A DNA stretch of 35,267 nt from Shewanella litorisediminis. Lineage in GTDB: Bacteria > Pseudomonadota > Gammaproteobacteria > Enterobacterales > Shewanellaceae. Where the stretch lies: positions 4,202,501-4,237,767 of the forward strand of contig NZ_CP069213.1 in NCBI RefSeq assembly GCF_016834455.1, in the 5' to 3' direction. A program made the translations under genes and the position numbers. Shown here piece after piece: positions 16,421-24,992 of the stretch; position 1 is the stretch's first letter, and the number at the start of each line of letters is the position of its first letter. The notes beneath the pieces are model-generated. The model saw nothing but the letters and a program-made list of their open reading frames with translations. It was not told the DNA's origin and searched no databases.

Positions 16421-16891
16421 TCAAATTTCAGCGACAAGCTTTTCAACTATGTCACTGTGTGCGGCTGCATCAATCGAACGTTCGAGGATCTTCTCAGCAC
16501 CAGCAAGGGCCAGAGTAGCAACCTGCTTGCGCAGTTCCTCTTTCACGCGATTGCGTTCAGCTTCAATTTCAGCTTTGCCCTGAGCGATGATACGTGCACG
16601 CTCAGCGTCAGCCTCGGCTTTTGCTTCTTCAACAATCTGAGCCTTGCGCTTGTTGGCAGACTCGATGATTTCATTGGCTGTAGCTTTGGCTTCTTTGAGC
16701 TGCTCGGTGGCCTTGGCCTGAGCGAGCTCCAGGTCTTTTGCCGCGCGGTCAGCGTTTGCGAGACCGTCAGCAATCCTCTTTTGGCGCTCTTCGATGGCAT
16801 TCATCAAAGGAGGCCAAACATACTTCATGCAGAACCACACGAAGATAATAAAGGCGACCGTCTGACCGATTAGGGTAGCGTTGATATTCAC
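16421..16891 (-). CDS. atpF: ATP synthase Fo subunit b
   Basis: 156 residues, the same as E. coli. A single N-terminal membrane helix (about residues 5-26, [20 protein letters not shown]) is followed by a long charged, Ala-rich coiled coil that dimerises as the peripheral stalk ([42 protein letters not shown]). The C-terminus would contact delta. 39 bases after atpE. Confidence 0.98.
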
Positions 16892-16930
16892 AACAGCCTC
16901 CTATTTTGAGTTAAGACAGAAGCGGTTTTA

Positions 16931-17182
16931 TTACAGCATTGCGCCCAGTGGGTTGGTGAACAGCATGTACAGAGCGATACCCACACCGATCATGGTTACG
17001 GCGTCGAGCAGACCAGCCACGATGAACATCTTAACCTGCAGCATAGGAGCCATTTCTGGTTGACGAGCAGCGCCTTCCAGGAACTTGCCACCCAGAAGAC
17101 CGAAACCGATAGCGGTACCCAGTGCACCCATACCAATCAGCAGAGCAACAGCGATTGCAGTAAAGCCCAGAATAGTTTCCAT
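16931..17182 (-). CDS. atpE: ATP synthase Fo subunit c (proton-binding ring)
   Basis: 83 residues: two membrane helices joined by the polar loop AARQPEM (about 38-44). The ion-binding carboxylate is Asp60 (AGLLDAVTMIG). There is no Glu at that site and no Na+-type ligand set, so this is a proton ring. GGAG lies 8 bases before the ATG. The 67-base gap from atpB is very A/T-rich; in E. coli a U-rich leader enhances atpE translation to supply the many c copies, and a similar effect is plausible here. Confidence 0.98.
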   Translation of the reverse strand: METILGFTAIAVALLIGMGALGTAIGFGLLGGKFLEGAARQPEMAPMLQVKMFIVAGLLDAVTMIGVGIALYMLFTNPLGAML

Positions 17183-17249
17183 CTGTATCTCCAGTATCTA
17201 AATCTAAATTAGTTGATGATTTAGTTTAAAAAAATTTCTTCAGCAATCC

Positions 17250-18044
17250 TTAATGATCTTCATGGGCCATGCTGAGGTAAACAATAGTCAGCATCATGAA
17301 GATAAACGCTTGCAGTGTGATAACCAGAATGTGGAAGATCAACCAACCCAGTTGCAGGGTTACACCCAGAGAGGCGATCAGCCAGTTGGCACCATACATC
17401 AGCGCAATAAGGATGAAGATCAACTCACCCGCATACAGGTTACCGAATAGACGCAGAGCCAATGAGATTGGCTTGGCTATCAGGGTAACTGATTCCAGCA
17501 GGAGGTTGACGGGTATCATTGCCCAGTGGTTAAAGGGCTGCAGTGTCAGTTCTTTCACGAAGCCAGACACTCCCTTGACCTTGATGCTGTAGTAGATAAT
17601 CAGCAAGAACACGCCCAGCGCGAGGCTGAAGGTGATGTTCAGGTCAGTCGTCGGAACCACTTTCAGGTAAGGCACACCCAGCATAGCCGCGGTGTGTGGC
17701 AGCCAGTCAACTGGCACCATGTCCATGAAGTTCATCATGAAAACCCAAACGAAGATGGTCAGAGCGAGAGGAGCGATCAGGGCATTGCGACCGTGGAAGG
17801 TTTCTTTCACGCTGTTGTCAACGAACTCGACGATCATCTCGACAAAGCACTGAAGCTTGCCGGGAACGCCAGTAGTCGCTTTCTTGCCAACGCTACGGAA
17901 AATCCACAGGAACAGAACACCAAGACCAACCGAAAAGAGCAACGAATCAATATGCCATGTCCAGAATCCTTCACCAACGGAAAGGTTGGTCAGGTGATGC
18001 TGGATATAGCCCTGCGGTGTTAACGCTTCACCAGTTGCAGCCAT
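17250..18044 (-). CDS. atpB: ATP synthase Fo subunit a
   Basis: 264 residues with five to six membrane helices. The essential Arg that faces the c-ring carboxylate is Arg198 in SLALRLFGNLYAGELIF (E. coli Arg210). NFMDMVPVDWLPH (about 105-117) and ILVITLQAFIFMMLTIVYLSMAHEDH at the end are family hallmarks. It provides the two proton half-channels of Fo. 13 bases after atpI. Confidence 0.98.
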   Translation of the reverse strand: MAATGEALTPQGYIQHHLTNLSVGEGFWTWHIDSLLFSVGLGVLFLWIFRSVGKKATTGVPGKLQCFVEMIVEFVDNSVKETFHGRNALIAPLALTIFVWVFMMNFMDMVPVDWLPHTAAMLGVPYLKVVPTTDLNITFSLALGVFLLIIYYSIKVKGVSGFVKELTLQPFNHWAMIPVNLLLESVTLIAKPISLALRLFGNLYAGELIFILIALMYGANWLIASLGVTLQLGWLIFHILVITLQAFIFMMLTIVYLSMAHEDH

Positions 18045-18057
18045 GATTCATCCCACT

Positions 18058-18441
18058 TTACTTTTGCTTGAAGTATAAAGGCGCTGTCCAATGCACCAGG
18101 AGTGCCAGTGAGTAGCAAACGAAAAGCGGCATAAAGACGATTTTCAAATTGATAAACACCAACGAAAACAGGGCAATGGTTAACAGCAACTTTACCGCTT
18201 CCCCCCAGTAGAAGGTTTTCAGTACCTTCCCTGCTGCACTTGCTCCCGAATGGGAAAAAGCGAGGGTTGCGAATACAAAATTAGGGAGCACAGCTACTGC
18301 AGCACCGGCCAAAGCCGATACCCCGTATTGCGCTCCCCAGACGACGAAGAAGAGAACTGACGCACCCCCGGCTATCGCCGCCTGCATCAACACCAATTTA
18401 TAGGCAGACCACCGGCCACGACGCGCCAAAACCTTGCTCAA
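18058..18441 (-). CDS. atpI: ATP synthase accessory protein I
   Basis: 127 residues, four predicted membrane helices (about 17-35, 38-55, 73-92, 96-115). The start is a TTG at 18441, with GGAG 8 bases upstream; no in-frame ATG fits. AtpI helps assemble the c ring but is not essential in species tested. The sequence is loosely conserved, as usual for AtpI, so the assignment leans on topology plus its place as first gene of the atp operon. Confidence 0.93.
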   Translation of the reverse strand: MSKVLARRGRWSAYKLVLMQAAIAGGASVLFFVVWGAQYGVSALAGAAVAVLPNFVFATLAFSHSGASAAGKVLKTFYWGEAVKLLLTIALFSLVFINLKIVFMPLFVCYSLALLVHWTAPLYFKQK

Positions 18442-18526
18442 TTCTCATTCTCCGCATTCGGACTTTTTGTTTCTGTGACCGGACAACAAAATGCCGTAAA
18501 AAGTCACAGTACAAAAAGCTTGCGAA

Positions 18527-18554
18527 AGTATACCTTTTCGGGCCTTCAATGCAA
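18527..18554 (-). promoter_or_regulatory. Candidate promoter of the atp operon
   Basis: On the minus strand TTGCAT (plus 18549-18554) and TATACT (18527-18532) are 16 bases apart, about 86 bases ahead of the atpI start. It lies in the 224-base gap after parB, in which I found no terminator, so some parAB read-through into atp is possible. Confidence 0.55.
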
Positions 18555-18665
18555 CTTTGAGATGCGTAAAATCGCCACTTTTCAATGGTTCTACGACCAA
18601 AGATTCAAAAAGCAAAGATTAACATTCGTCACAAATTTACATGAAACTCTGTTAACTGCCCGGAA

Positions 18666-19544
18666 TCAGCGGATTTTACTGAGAATACCGTCTAATTCAG
18701 CGAGATTTTGGTAGTTAATTACAATTTTTCCCTTGCCCTTACTGCCGTGAGCAATGGAAACCTTGGCGCCCAGCTTTTCAATCAACTGCTGCTCCAGACG
18801 GCTTACATCGTGATCTTTTACCGGTTTTTCTGCTTCTTTAGCGGGATTTAAGGTTCTATTAATTAATCGTTCAGTTTCCCGAACGGTGAGCTCTTTGGCG
18901 GCAACTAAACGTGCCAGATTTGTCTGTTCTTCACCCTCAACGGCGAGCAGCGCACGGGCATGCCCCATGTCGATATCGCCATATTCAAGCAATCGCTTAA
19001 CGGGTTCGTTCAGACTGTTGAGACGCAGCAGGTTGGTGACTGTGGTGCGGGATTTACCCACAGCATCCGCCACCTGCTGGTGAGTGAGTTCGAATTCTTC
19101 CAGCAGACGATGCAAGGCAATGGCTTCTTCCATGGCATTGAGATCTTCACGCTGAATGTTTTCAATCAGGGCGATGGCCACCGCTGACTCGTCGGGCACC
19201 TGCTTGATGATACAGGGCACTTTATCAAGCTTGGCCAATTGCGAGGCGCGCCAGCGGCGCTCACCGGCAATGATTTCGTACTTTTGCTCGGCGACTTTGC
19301 GCACCACTATGGGCTGAATGATACCCTGGGCACGAATGGACTCGGCCAGTTCTTCCAATGCCTCTGGTGACATGTCCTTACGGGGCTGGTACTTGCCGGG
19401 TTGCAGCAAATCCACATCCAGATGCACCAGGTCATCCTGTTTGTCGGACCGGGCGGCTTCCTGTTCCAGTTTTTTACTGGCGGCATGGCTGGTGCTCAGC
19501 AGTGCATCCAATCCTTTACCCAAGCCCCGTTTTTTCAAAGTCAT
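18666..19544 (-). CDS. parB: Chromosome-partitioning protein ParB
   Basis: 292 residues starting MTLKKRGLGKGLDALLS, the ParA-interacting N-terminus. The N-terminal CTPase/nuclease-like domain has PGKYQPRKDMS (about 49-60) and the CTP-binding GERRWRAS (94-101), then ENIQREDLNAMEEA (128-141). The helix-turn-helix that recognises parS lies at about 153-175 (THQQVADAVGKSRTTVTNLLRL), and the C-terminal dimer domain follows. ParB loads onto parS near the origin as a sliding CTP clamp and drives segregation with ParA. It is 9 bases downstream of parA in the same operon. Confidence 0.97.
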   Translation of the reverse strand: MTLKKRGLGKGLDALLSTSHAASKKLEQEAARSDKQDDLVHLDVDLLQPGKYQPRKDMSPEALEELAESIRAQGIIQPIVVRKVAEQKYEIIAGERRWRASQLAKLDKVPCIIKQVPDESAVAIALIENIQREDLNAMEEAIALHRLLEEFELTHQQVADAVGKSRTTVTNLLRLNSLNEPVKRLLEYGDIDMGHARALLAVEGEEQTNLARLVAAKELTVRETERLINRTLNPAKEAEKPVKDHDVSRLEQQLIEKLGAKVSIAHGSKGKGKIVINYQNLAELDGILSKIR

Positions 19545-19553
19545 TGCTAATCC

Positions 19554-20342
19554 TTACGCCTGCTTTTTTGCCTGGGTTTGCTCGCCCCGGCGAATCATCT
19601 CTCCGGCCAGGGCCAGGTAGGCCTTGGCACCGGCACTGGATTTGTCGTAATACATGGCGGGCGCGCCAAAACTGGGGGCCTCGGCCAGACGGATATTACG
19701 GGGGATCACAGTCCGGTAAACTTTCTCGCCAAAATGCTGCTTGAGCTGATCGGACACATCATTGGCCAATCGATTGCGAGGATCGTACATGGTACGCAAA
19801 ATTCCTTCGATGCCAAGCCCCGGATTTACCATGGAGGCCAGCTTGCCTATGGTATCGATAAGGGCTGTGAGACCTTCGAGGGCAAAATACTCACATTGCA
19901 TGGGCACCAGCACTGAATCGGCAGCCGACATGGCATTCACGGTCAGCATGTTCAGGGATGGCGGACAGTCGATAAAAATATAATCATACTGATCGCGAAT
20001 GGGGGCCAACGCATTACGCAAGCGCACCTCACGGGCAAAAAACTCCATCAGCTTAATTTCGGCGGCTGTCACATCACCATTGGCGGCAATCAGATCGTAC
20101 TTGCCCTGAGTATCTTTCACCACCACATCGGCAAAGGGCTTTTCCTCCACGAGCAGCTCATAAGCGGTATTTTCTACCTCGTATTTATCGACACCACTGC
20201 CCATGGTGGCATTGCCCTGGGGATCGAGGTCTATCAGCAGCACCTTGCGACGGGTTGCTGCCAGCGACGCTGCCAGGTTAATGCAAGTAGTTGTTTTTCC
20301 TACGCCACCTTTCTGGTTGGCTACAGCAATGACTTTCCCCAC
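19554..20342 (-). CDS. parA: Chromosome-partitioning ATPase ParA
   Basis: 262 residues. The deviant Walker A KGGVGKTT at residues 11-18 opens the protein (MGKVIAVANQ before it), followed by LIDLDPQGN and FIDCPPSLN. It lacks an N-terminal DNA-binding domain, so this is the short chromosomal Soj/ParA type rather than a plasmid type Ia protein. ATP-bound dimers coat the nucleoid and pull ParB-parS complexes. It sits between rsmG and parB, the common gammaproteobacterial arrangement about 3 kb from oriC. Confidence 0.97.
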   Translation of the reverse strand: MGKVIAVANQKGGVGKTTTCINLAASLAATRRKVLLIDLDPQGNATMGSGVDKYEVENTAYELLVEEKPFADVVVKDTQGKYDLIAANGDVTAAEIKLMEFFAREVRLRNALAPIRDQYDYIFIDCPPSLNMLTVNAMSAADSVLVPMQCEYFALEGLTALIDTIGKLASMVNPGLGIEGILRTMYDPRNRLANDVSDQLKQHFGEKVYRTVIPRNIRLAEAPSFGAPAMYYDKSSAGAKAYLALAGEMIRRGEQTQAKKQA

Positions 20343-20432
20343 AATTTCACCCTGTTGTTATTCTGTCGTTCAACCAAGACATAACGCCTTGGACAAGTTG
20401 CTTGATGTTGCTGCCAATTGCAAGGCAGAGGG

Positions 20433-21053
20433 TCACGCTTTGACCAATTTCAGCAGATGCCTCTGCTCATCCAGTCCGGGGACTGTGAGCCTGATGGTTT
20501 CAATCAACTTAACGCCTTCGGGGATCCCGGCCATTTCCTCGTCCGCAAGTTGGCCCTTGAGAGCATAAAAACAGCCGTCTTCGGCTGGCAGATGATGGCA
20601 CCAGCTGAGCATATCGCCCACAGATGCAAAAGCACGGCTGAGCACGCCGTCAAATCCCTGCTCCGGTTGATACAGCTCGACCCGGCTTTCCACCGAACTG
20701 ATGTTTTTAAGCCCAAGCTCCACTGCCACCTGCTTTTGGAAACGAATACGTTTACCGAGGCTGTCGAGCAAAACAAACTCTTTATCCGGATTGATGATGG
20801 CCAGCGGAATGCCCGGTAAACCGGGGCCTGTACCCACATCGATAAAACGCGTGCCCACCAGATGAGGTGACACCACCAGGCTATCGAGGATATGGCGGGT
20901 CAGCATTTGCGCCGGTTCCCGCACCGACGTCAGGTTATAGGCCTTGTTCCACTTGTCGAGCAGCGCCACAAAGGCAAGGAGTTGCTGTTGCTGCTGAGCA
21001 TCGACTTGCAGGCCCGCTTTGGCGAGATCCTGACTGAGTTTTTCGGCTAACAC
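20433..21053 (-). CDS. rsmG: 16S rRNA (guanine527-N7)-methyltransferase RsmG
   Basis: 206 residues (E. coli 207) if the GTG at 21053 is used, with GGAG 7 bases upstream; an in-frame TTG at 21074 would add seven residues with no family match. Formerly GidB, it methylates G527 of 16S rRNA using SAM. The SAM loop is FIDVGTGPGLPGIPLAI, preceded by LDKWNKAYNLTSVR and RHILDSLVV. It follows mnmG as in E. coli gidAB, although a terminator-like hairpin lies between. Confidence 0.96.
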   Translation of the reverse strand: MLAEKLSQDLAKAGLQVDAQQQQQLLAFVALLDKWNKAYNLTSVREPAQMLTRHILDSLVVSPHLVGTRFIDVGTGPGLPGIPLAIINPDKEFVLLDSLGKRIRFQKQVAVELGLKNISSVESRVELYQPEQGFDGVLSRAFASVGDMLSWCHHLPAEDGCFYALKGQLADEEMAGIPEGVKLIETIRLTVPGLDEQRHLLKLVKA

Positions 21054-21102
21054 TGGGTATCTCCGTCGGTACAACTGTCTTGATGGGCTATTATGAGGCC
21101 CA

Positions 21103-21135
21103 GAAAAAGTGAAGGGAAGCCCAGAGGCCTCCCTT
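21103..21135 (-). terminator. Terminator-like hairpin after mnmG
   Basis: AAGGGA-A-GCC, loop CAGA, GGC-C-TCCCTT (plus 21112-21135), with five T on the exit side in the minus direction (plus AAAAA at 21104-21108). It lies 19 bases after the mnmG stop and may reduce read-through into rsmG. Confidence 0.65.
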
Positions 21136-21154
21136 GCACGCGAGTGGTGCGAGC

Positions 21155-23044
21155 TTAAGCGCTCTTTCTCAGCAATCCACGCTTTTTCAGGTGAACCAGC
21201 AGAATGGATACGGCCGCAGGTGTTACACCGGAGATCCGGGATGCCTGACCGATGGTCTCTGGTTTATGTGCATTCAGTTTGGCCGTCACTTCGTTGGACA
21301 GGCCAGGCACTTCGCTGTAGTCCAGATCCAACGGCAAGCGGGTGTTTTCGTTACGCTCAGCCTTGGCGATTTCATCCTGCTGACGCTGAATGTAACCGGC
21401 GTATTTTACCTGAATTTGCACCTGTTCAGCGGCAAGCGGATCAGCCAATCCAGGGCCGAAGCCTTCAATCTTCATCAGTGTGTCGTACTCAATTTCCGGA
21501 CGACGCAACAGATCTTCCAGTGATGCTTCGCGGGTCAGCGGAGCGCTGAGCACCTCGTTAAGCCCGGCAACCTGGGGAGAATTCACATGCACCCATTGGC
21601 TGCGCAGACGCTGCTGCTCAAGCTCGATGGACTCACGTTTCTCACTGAATTTTTGCCAGCGGAAGTCATCCACCAGGCCCAGTTCCCGACCTTTTTCAGT
21701 CAAACGCAGATCGGCATTGTCTTCACGCAGCAGCAAGCGGTATTCGGCGCGGCTGGTGAACATACGGTAGGGCTCTTTGGTGCCCAAAGTAGAAAGATCA
21801 TCCACCAGCACGCCCAGGTAAGCCTGATCCCGACGTGGTGCCCATGCCTCTTTGCCCTGTACCTGCAGCGCGGCATTAAGACCGGCCAACAGTCCCTGAG
21901 CGCCGGCTTCTTCATAGCCAGTGGTGCCGTTTATCTGTCCGGCAAAGAAAAGTCCGTCGATGACCTTGGTTTCGAGAGAGTTTTTCAGATCTCTCGGATC
22001 GAAATAGTCATATTCGATGGCGTAACCAGGACGCACTATCTCTGCGTTTTCCATCCCTTGGATGGAGCGAACCAGCTGAATTTGCACGTCAAATGGCAAA
22101 CTGGTGGAGATGCCGTTCGGATAAATTTCTGTCGTGGTCAAGCCCTCGGGCTCGATAAAGATCTGATGGGAATTCTTATCAGCAAAACGGTGAATTTTAT
22201 CTTCAATGGACGGACAGTAACGGGGACCAATGCCCTCAATCACCCCTGAATACATGGGGCTGCGGTCCAAACCACCGCGGATGATATCGTGGGTACGCTC
22301 GTTGGTATGGGTGATGTAGCAGGAGATCTGCTCAGGATGCTGGTTCACATCGCCGATAAAAGACATCACAGGCAAGGGAGTGTCGCCTTTTTGCTCTGTC
22401 ATCACCGAAAAATCTATGGTTCGGGCATCGATACGGGGTGGCGTACCTGTTTTCAGGCGTCCAACACGTAATGGCAGATCCCGTAAGCGATGGGCGAGGG
22501 CAATGGCAGGCTGATCGCCAGCCCGACCACCGCTGTAGTTTTCAAGACCAATGTGGATTTTGCCACCCAGGAAGGTACCCGCTGTCAGCACCACGGCAGG
22601 CGCTTCAAAGGCCAGACCCATTTGGGTTACAGCCCCGATCACACGACCATTTTCAACCACTAGGTCGTCAACGGCTTGCTGGAAAATCCGCAGGTTAGGC
22701 TGCTGCTGCAGAATACTCAGGATCTTGGCTTTGTAGAGGGCTCTGTCAGCCTGAGCACGGGTAGCTCTTACGGCCGGGCCCTTACTGGAGTTAAGCGTAC
22801 GGAACTGGATCCCAGAGAAATCTGTGGCGATCGCCATGGCACCACCCAGTGCATCTATCTCTTTCACCAAGTGTCCTTTACCAATACCACCAATGGCAGG
22901 GTTGCAGGACATTTGGCCCAGGGTATCGACATTATGGGTGAGCAGCAGTGTCTTGCATCCCATTCGGGCTGAAGCCAAGGCGGCTTCGGTACCGGCATGA
23001 CCGCCACCGACTACTATCACATCAAACCGTTCATGAAATTGCAT
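21155..23044 (-). CDS. mnmG: tRNA uridine-5-carboxymethylaminomethyl modification enzyme MnmG
   Basis: 629 residues (GidA). The N-terminal FAD-binding motif VVGGGHAGTEAALA is at residues about 11-24. GTFLGGKIHIG, LKTGTPPRID and DGLFFAGQINGTTGYEEAGAQGLLAGLNA are family landmarks, and the C-terminal helical domain binds MnmE. With MnmE, also in this window, it installs the cmnm5 group on U34 of several tRNAs using FAD, folate and GTP. It is the first gene left of oriC and is transcribed away from it; its promoter must lie in the origin region. Confidence 0.98.
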   Translation of the reverse strand: MQFHERFDVIVVGGGHAGTEAALASARMGCKTLLLTHNVDTLGQMSCNPAIGGIGKGHLVKEIDALGGAMAIATDFSGIQFRTLNSSKGPAVRATRAQADRALYKAKILSILQQQPNLRIFQQAVDDLVVENGRVIGAVTQMGLAFEAPAVVLTAGTFLGGKIHIGLENYSGGRAGDQPAIALAHRLRDLPLRVGRLKTGTPPRIDARTIDFSVMTEQKGDTPLPVMSFIGDVNQHPEQISCYITHTNERTHDIIRGGLDRSPMYSGVIEGIGPRYCPSIEDKIHRFADKNSHQIFIEPEGLTTTEIYPNGISTSLPFDVQIQLVRSIQGMENAEIVRPGYAIEYDYFDPRDLKNSLETKVIDGLFFAGQINGTTGYEEAGAQGLLAGLNAALQVQGKEAWAPRRDQAYLGVLVDDLSTLGTKEPYRMFTSRAEYRLLLREDNADLRLTEKGRELGLVDDFRWQKFSEKRESIELEQQRLRSQWVHVNSPQVAGLNEVLSAPLTREASLEDLLRRPEIEYDTLMKIEGFGPGLADPLAAEQVQIQVKYAGYIQRQQDEIAKAERNENTRLPLDLDYSEVPGLSNEVTAKLNAHKPETIGQASRISGVTPAAVSILLVHLKKRGLLRKSA

Positions 23045-23140
23045 GACACTACCTTAAAGCGAGAAAAACGAAGATCGCACAACGAGCCGGTTATTTTAGC
23101 ATTGCCAGAGACAGAGTTGAACGATCTGTTTGCATGTAAA

Positions 23141-23464
23141 GATCCAAAGGGGATCGCCTTATAGATCTTAAGATCTTTATATAGATCTCTTTATTGTTAT
23201 CTCTTATTAGGATCGCGGTTTTCTGTGGGTAAGCCTAAAAATCCTTTTAAAACATAGAATAAACGGATTTTGATCCTGTGATCTCTTGGCGATCTACTCA
23301 AAGAAAAGGTGGGGATAGATCGCTGTTTTATCCACAGGGTGGATCTTAGACCATTAGGGTGGTTGAGTAATACAGAGGTAGATCAGATCTAAATAATATC
23401 TTATCCACAAATTTATTATTAAATAACAGGATTTGTGGATAAGAATGATCTAAGTTGTGGGTGA
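23141..23464. other. oriC: Chromosomal replication origin oriC
   Basis: The gap between mnmG and mioC (23045-23490) is the oriC position in E. coli and relatives. It holds about 16 GATC sites between 23122 and 23490, where fewer than two would be expected by chance. Three 13-mers at 23172-23210 form the unwinding element. Exactly 13 bases after the last, as in E. coli R1, is a DnaA box TGTGGGTAA (23224-23232). Perfect boxes TTATCCACA lie at 23328-23336 and 23401-23409 (R2- and R4-like in position and orientation), and TGTGGATAA at 23434-23442. A weaker copy, TGTGGGTGA, is at 23456-23464. DnaA would load here and SeqA/Dam would act on the GATC sites. Confidence 0.95.
23172..23210 (+). repeat. 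AT-rich 13-mer repeats of the oriC unwinding element
   Basis: Three copies related to GATCTnTTnTTTT: GATCTTTATATAG (23172-23184), GATCTCTTTATTG (23184-23196) and TATCTCTTATTAG (23198-23210). The third equals the E. coli R 13-mer except for its first base and is followed by the same GGATCGC context. Confidence 0.88.
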
Positions 23465-23490
23465 GAGGGGATAACCTTGAGTTTACGATC

Positions 23491-23931
23491 TCAGAGCTTA
23501 CCAATCCATTGTTGCAACCACTGAATGGCTGGCTCTTCTGGCACTGGATCGGCCTGTACATCGATCCGGATCTTATCCACAAAGGGTTTTGCACCGGCGT
23601 CGTTCAATAATTGAACAAGCTGTTCCGGCCCCTCGCAGAAGGTATCGTAACTGGAGTCGCCAATGGCGCAGAGCGCAAACTGTACGCCGCTCAAATCCGG
23701 CATGGTTAGCATCAAAGACTTGGCAAATGGCTGTAGATTATCGGGCAGATCACCTGCGCCATGGGTGGCCGACACCAGCAGCCACAGGGACGAGGTATCC
23801 AGTGAATCCAGCGACGGATCCAGGTGGGTAATACATTCGTGGCCTGCTTCATTCAGCAAAGCCGCCAGTTCATCCGCCACGTACTCACTGCCACCCAGGG
23901 TGGTGCCAATCAGGATTTCAATTTTTGCCAT
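23491..23931 (-). CDS. mioC: MioC flavodoxin-like protein
   Basis: 146 residues (E. coli 147), starting MAKIEILIGTTLGGSEYVADELA at the ATG 23931. The FMN phosphate loop is GTTLGGSEYVAD, with the VSATHGAGDLPDN and CAIGDSSYDTFCEG loops completing the flavin site. MioC binds FMN and has been linked to biotin synthase activity and electron transfer, but its physiological role is unsettled. It is transcribed toward oriC, and in E. coli its transcription influences origin melting. A perfect DnaA box (23573-23581) lies inside the coding sequence near the 3' end. Confidence 0.95.
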   Translation of the reverse strand: MAKIEILIGTTLGGSEYVADELAALLNEAGHECITHLDPSLDSLDTSSLWLLVSATHGAGDLPDNLQPFAKSLMLTMPDLSGVQFALCAIGDSSYDTFCEGPEQLVQLLNDAGAKPFVDKIRIDVQADPVPEEPAIQWLQQWIGKL

Positions 23932-24077
23932 CGTTACATCCATTGAGGAGAAAATATGCTTGAAGATTGGCGTCATGGTAGCCCAAAGCCGAGGGAGGGG
24001 GAACGCTCTCACCCCTGTTGATGCTGTGTTAGCATGGGTCTGGCACTGATATATAGCCAAGGGGCAAAGACATATCC

Positions 24078-24992
24078 ATGACCAACAAGCGGAAAATAAT
24101 TCTCTGGCTAAGTGCTGCCCTGGTTGCTCTTCTGATTGGCGCACTGACAACCGTCCTGGTGAAAATCCCGGATGTACCAGAGGTGATTTTGTCTGAACCC
24201 GGGTTAGTGTTAACCAATCAAGGCCGCTGTTTTCGCCATGATTACCCTGTCGCTGCCCCGGTTGACCGTGCCATTGATGATCGCGGTGTAATTTCTATGT
24301 TGGTTTGGAATATCCATAAACAAAGTGATGGTGAGTGGCCCGAAGGGCTCTGGACTCTGGGCGCTGACTGGCAGCTGATGTTGTTTCAGGAGGTTGAACT
24401 CAATACCGATTTCAGATCAGCGCTGGAAAATCATCAGTTCAACTGGACTATGATGCCCGCTTTTCGCTTTCAGGGGCTGGATTATGGTGTGATGCTGGCA
24501 TCGCGCCGCCCATCGCTTGAGGGGTGCGGCCTGTTAAAGGTTGAGCCCTGGATCCGACTTCCCAAGGCGGCCCTTTACAGCCTCTATGCCCTGAGTAATG
24601 GTGAGACCTTGCTGGTGGTTAATCTCCACGGGATCAACTTTGATCCCAATTTGCAGGAGTGGGAAGATCAATTGGCGCCGCTGCTAAAACAGGTATTGCA
24701 GCATCAAGGTCCTGTGATCCTGGCGGGCGACTTTAACAGCTGGGGAGAGCGCAGAAGCAACAAGCTTGAGAAACTCCTTGAACCGCTTGAACTAAGCAGT
24801 GCGCGGTTTGACCCGGATTCGCGGATCAGGGTATTTGGTGCTCCGCTTGATTGGGTATTTTATCGCGGCTTGATTTTGAAAGAGGCGCAATCACCCACAA
24901 CAGACTTGTCGGATCATGCGCCTCTCATGGTGTGGTTCGAGCTTATCCCCGGGTCAACCAGTGATGGTGAAACTCCAGGTGTTCATCAATAA
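24078..24992 (+). CDS. Membrane-anchored endonuclease/exonuclease/phosphatase-family protein
   Basis: 304 residues. An N-terminal helix (about 8-28) anchors it to the inner membrane, with the catalytic domain probably periplasmic. The metallo-phosphodiesterase fold is complete: WNIHK (Asn78), FQEVE (Glu105), NLHG (His184), AGDFNSW (Asp218, Asn220), DWVFYRG (Asp258) and SDHAP (Asp279, His280). It resembles E. coli YafD and relatives, whose substrate is unknown; DNA, a phospholipid or a phosphoinositide-like ester are all possible for the superfamily. The last ~17 residues run past the domain and overlap the 3' end of the convergent S-formylglutathione hydrolase gene by 50 bases. Confidence 0.88.
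   Translation: MTNKRKIILWLSAALVALLIGALTTVLVKIPDVPEVILSEPGLVLTNQGRCFRHDYPVAAPVDRAIDDRGVISMLVWNIHKQSDGEWPEGLWTLGADWQLMLFQEVELNTDFRSALENHQFNWTMMPAFRFQGLDYGVMLASRRPSLEGCGLLKVEPWIRLPKAALYSLYALSNGETLLVVNLHGINFDPNLQEWEDQLAPLLKQVLQHQGPVILAGDFNSWGERRSNKLEKLLEPLELSSARFDPDSRIRVFGAPLDWVFYRGLILKEAQSPTTDLSDHAPLMVWFELIPGSTSDGETPGVHQ

Noticed and set aside
23346..23594. Minus-strand open frame across oriC
   Set aside because: It runs through the DnaA boxes and into mioC in another frame; the region is explained as the origin.
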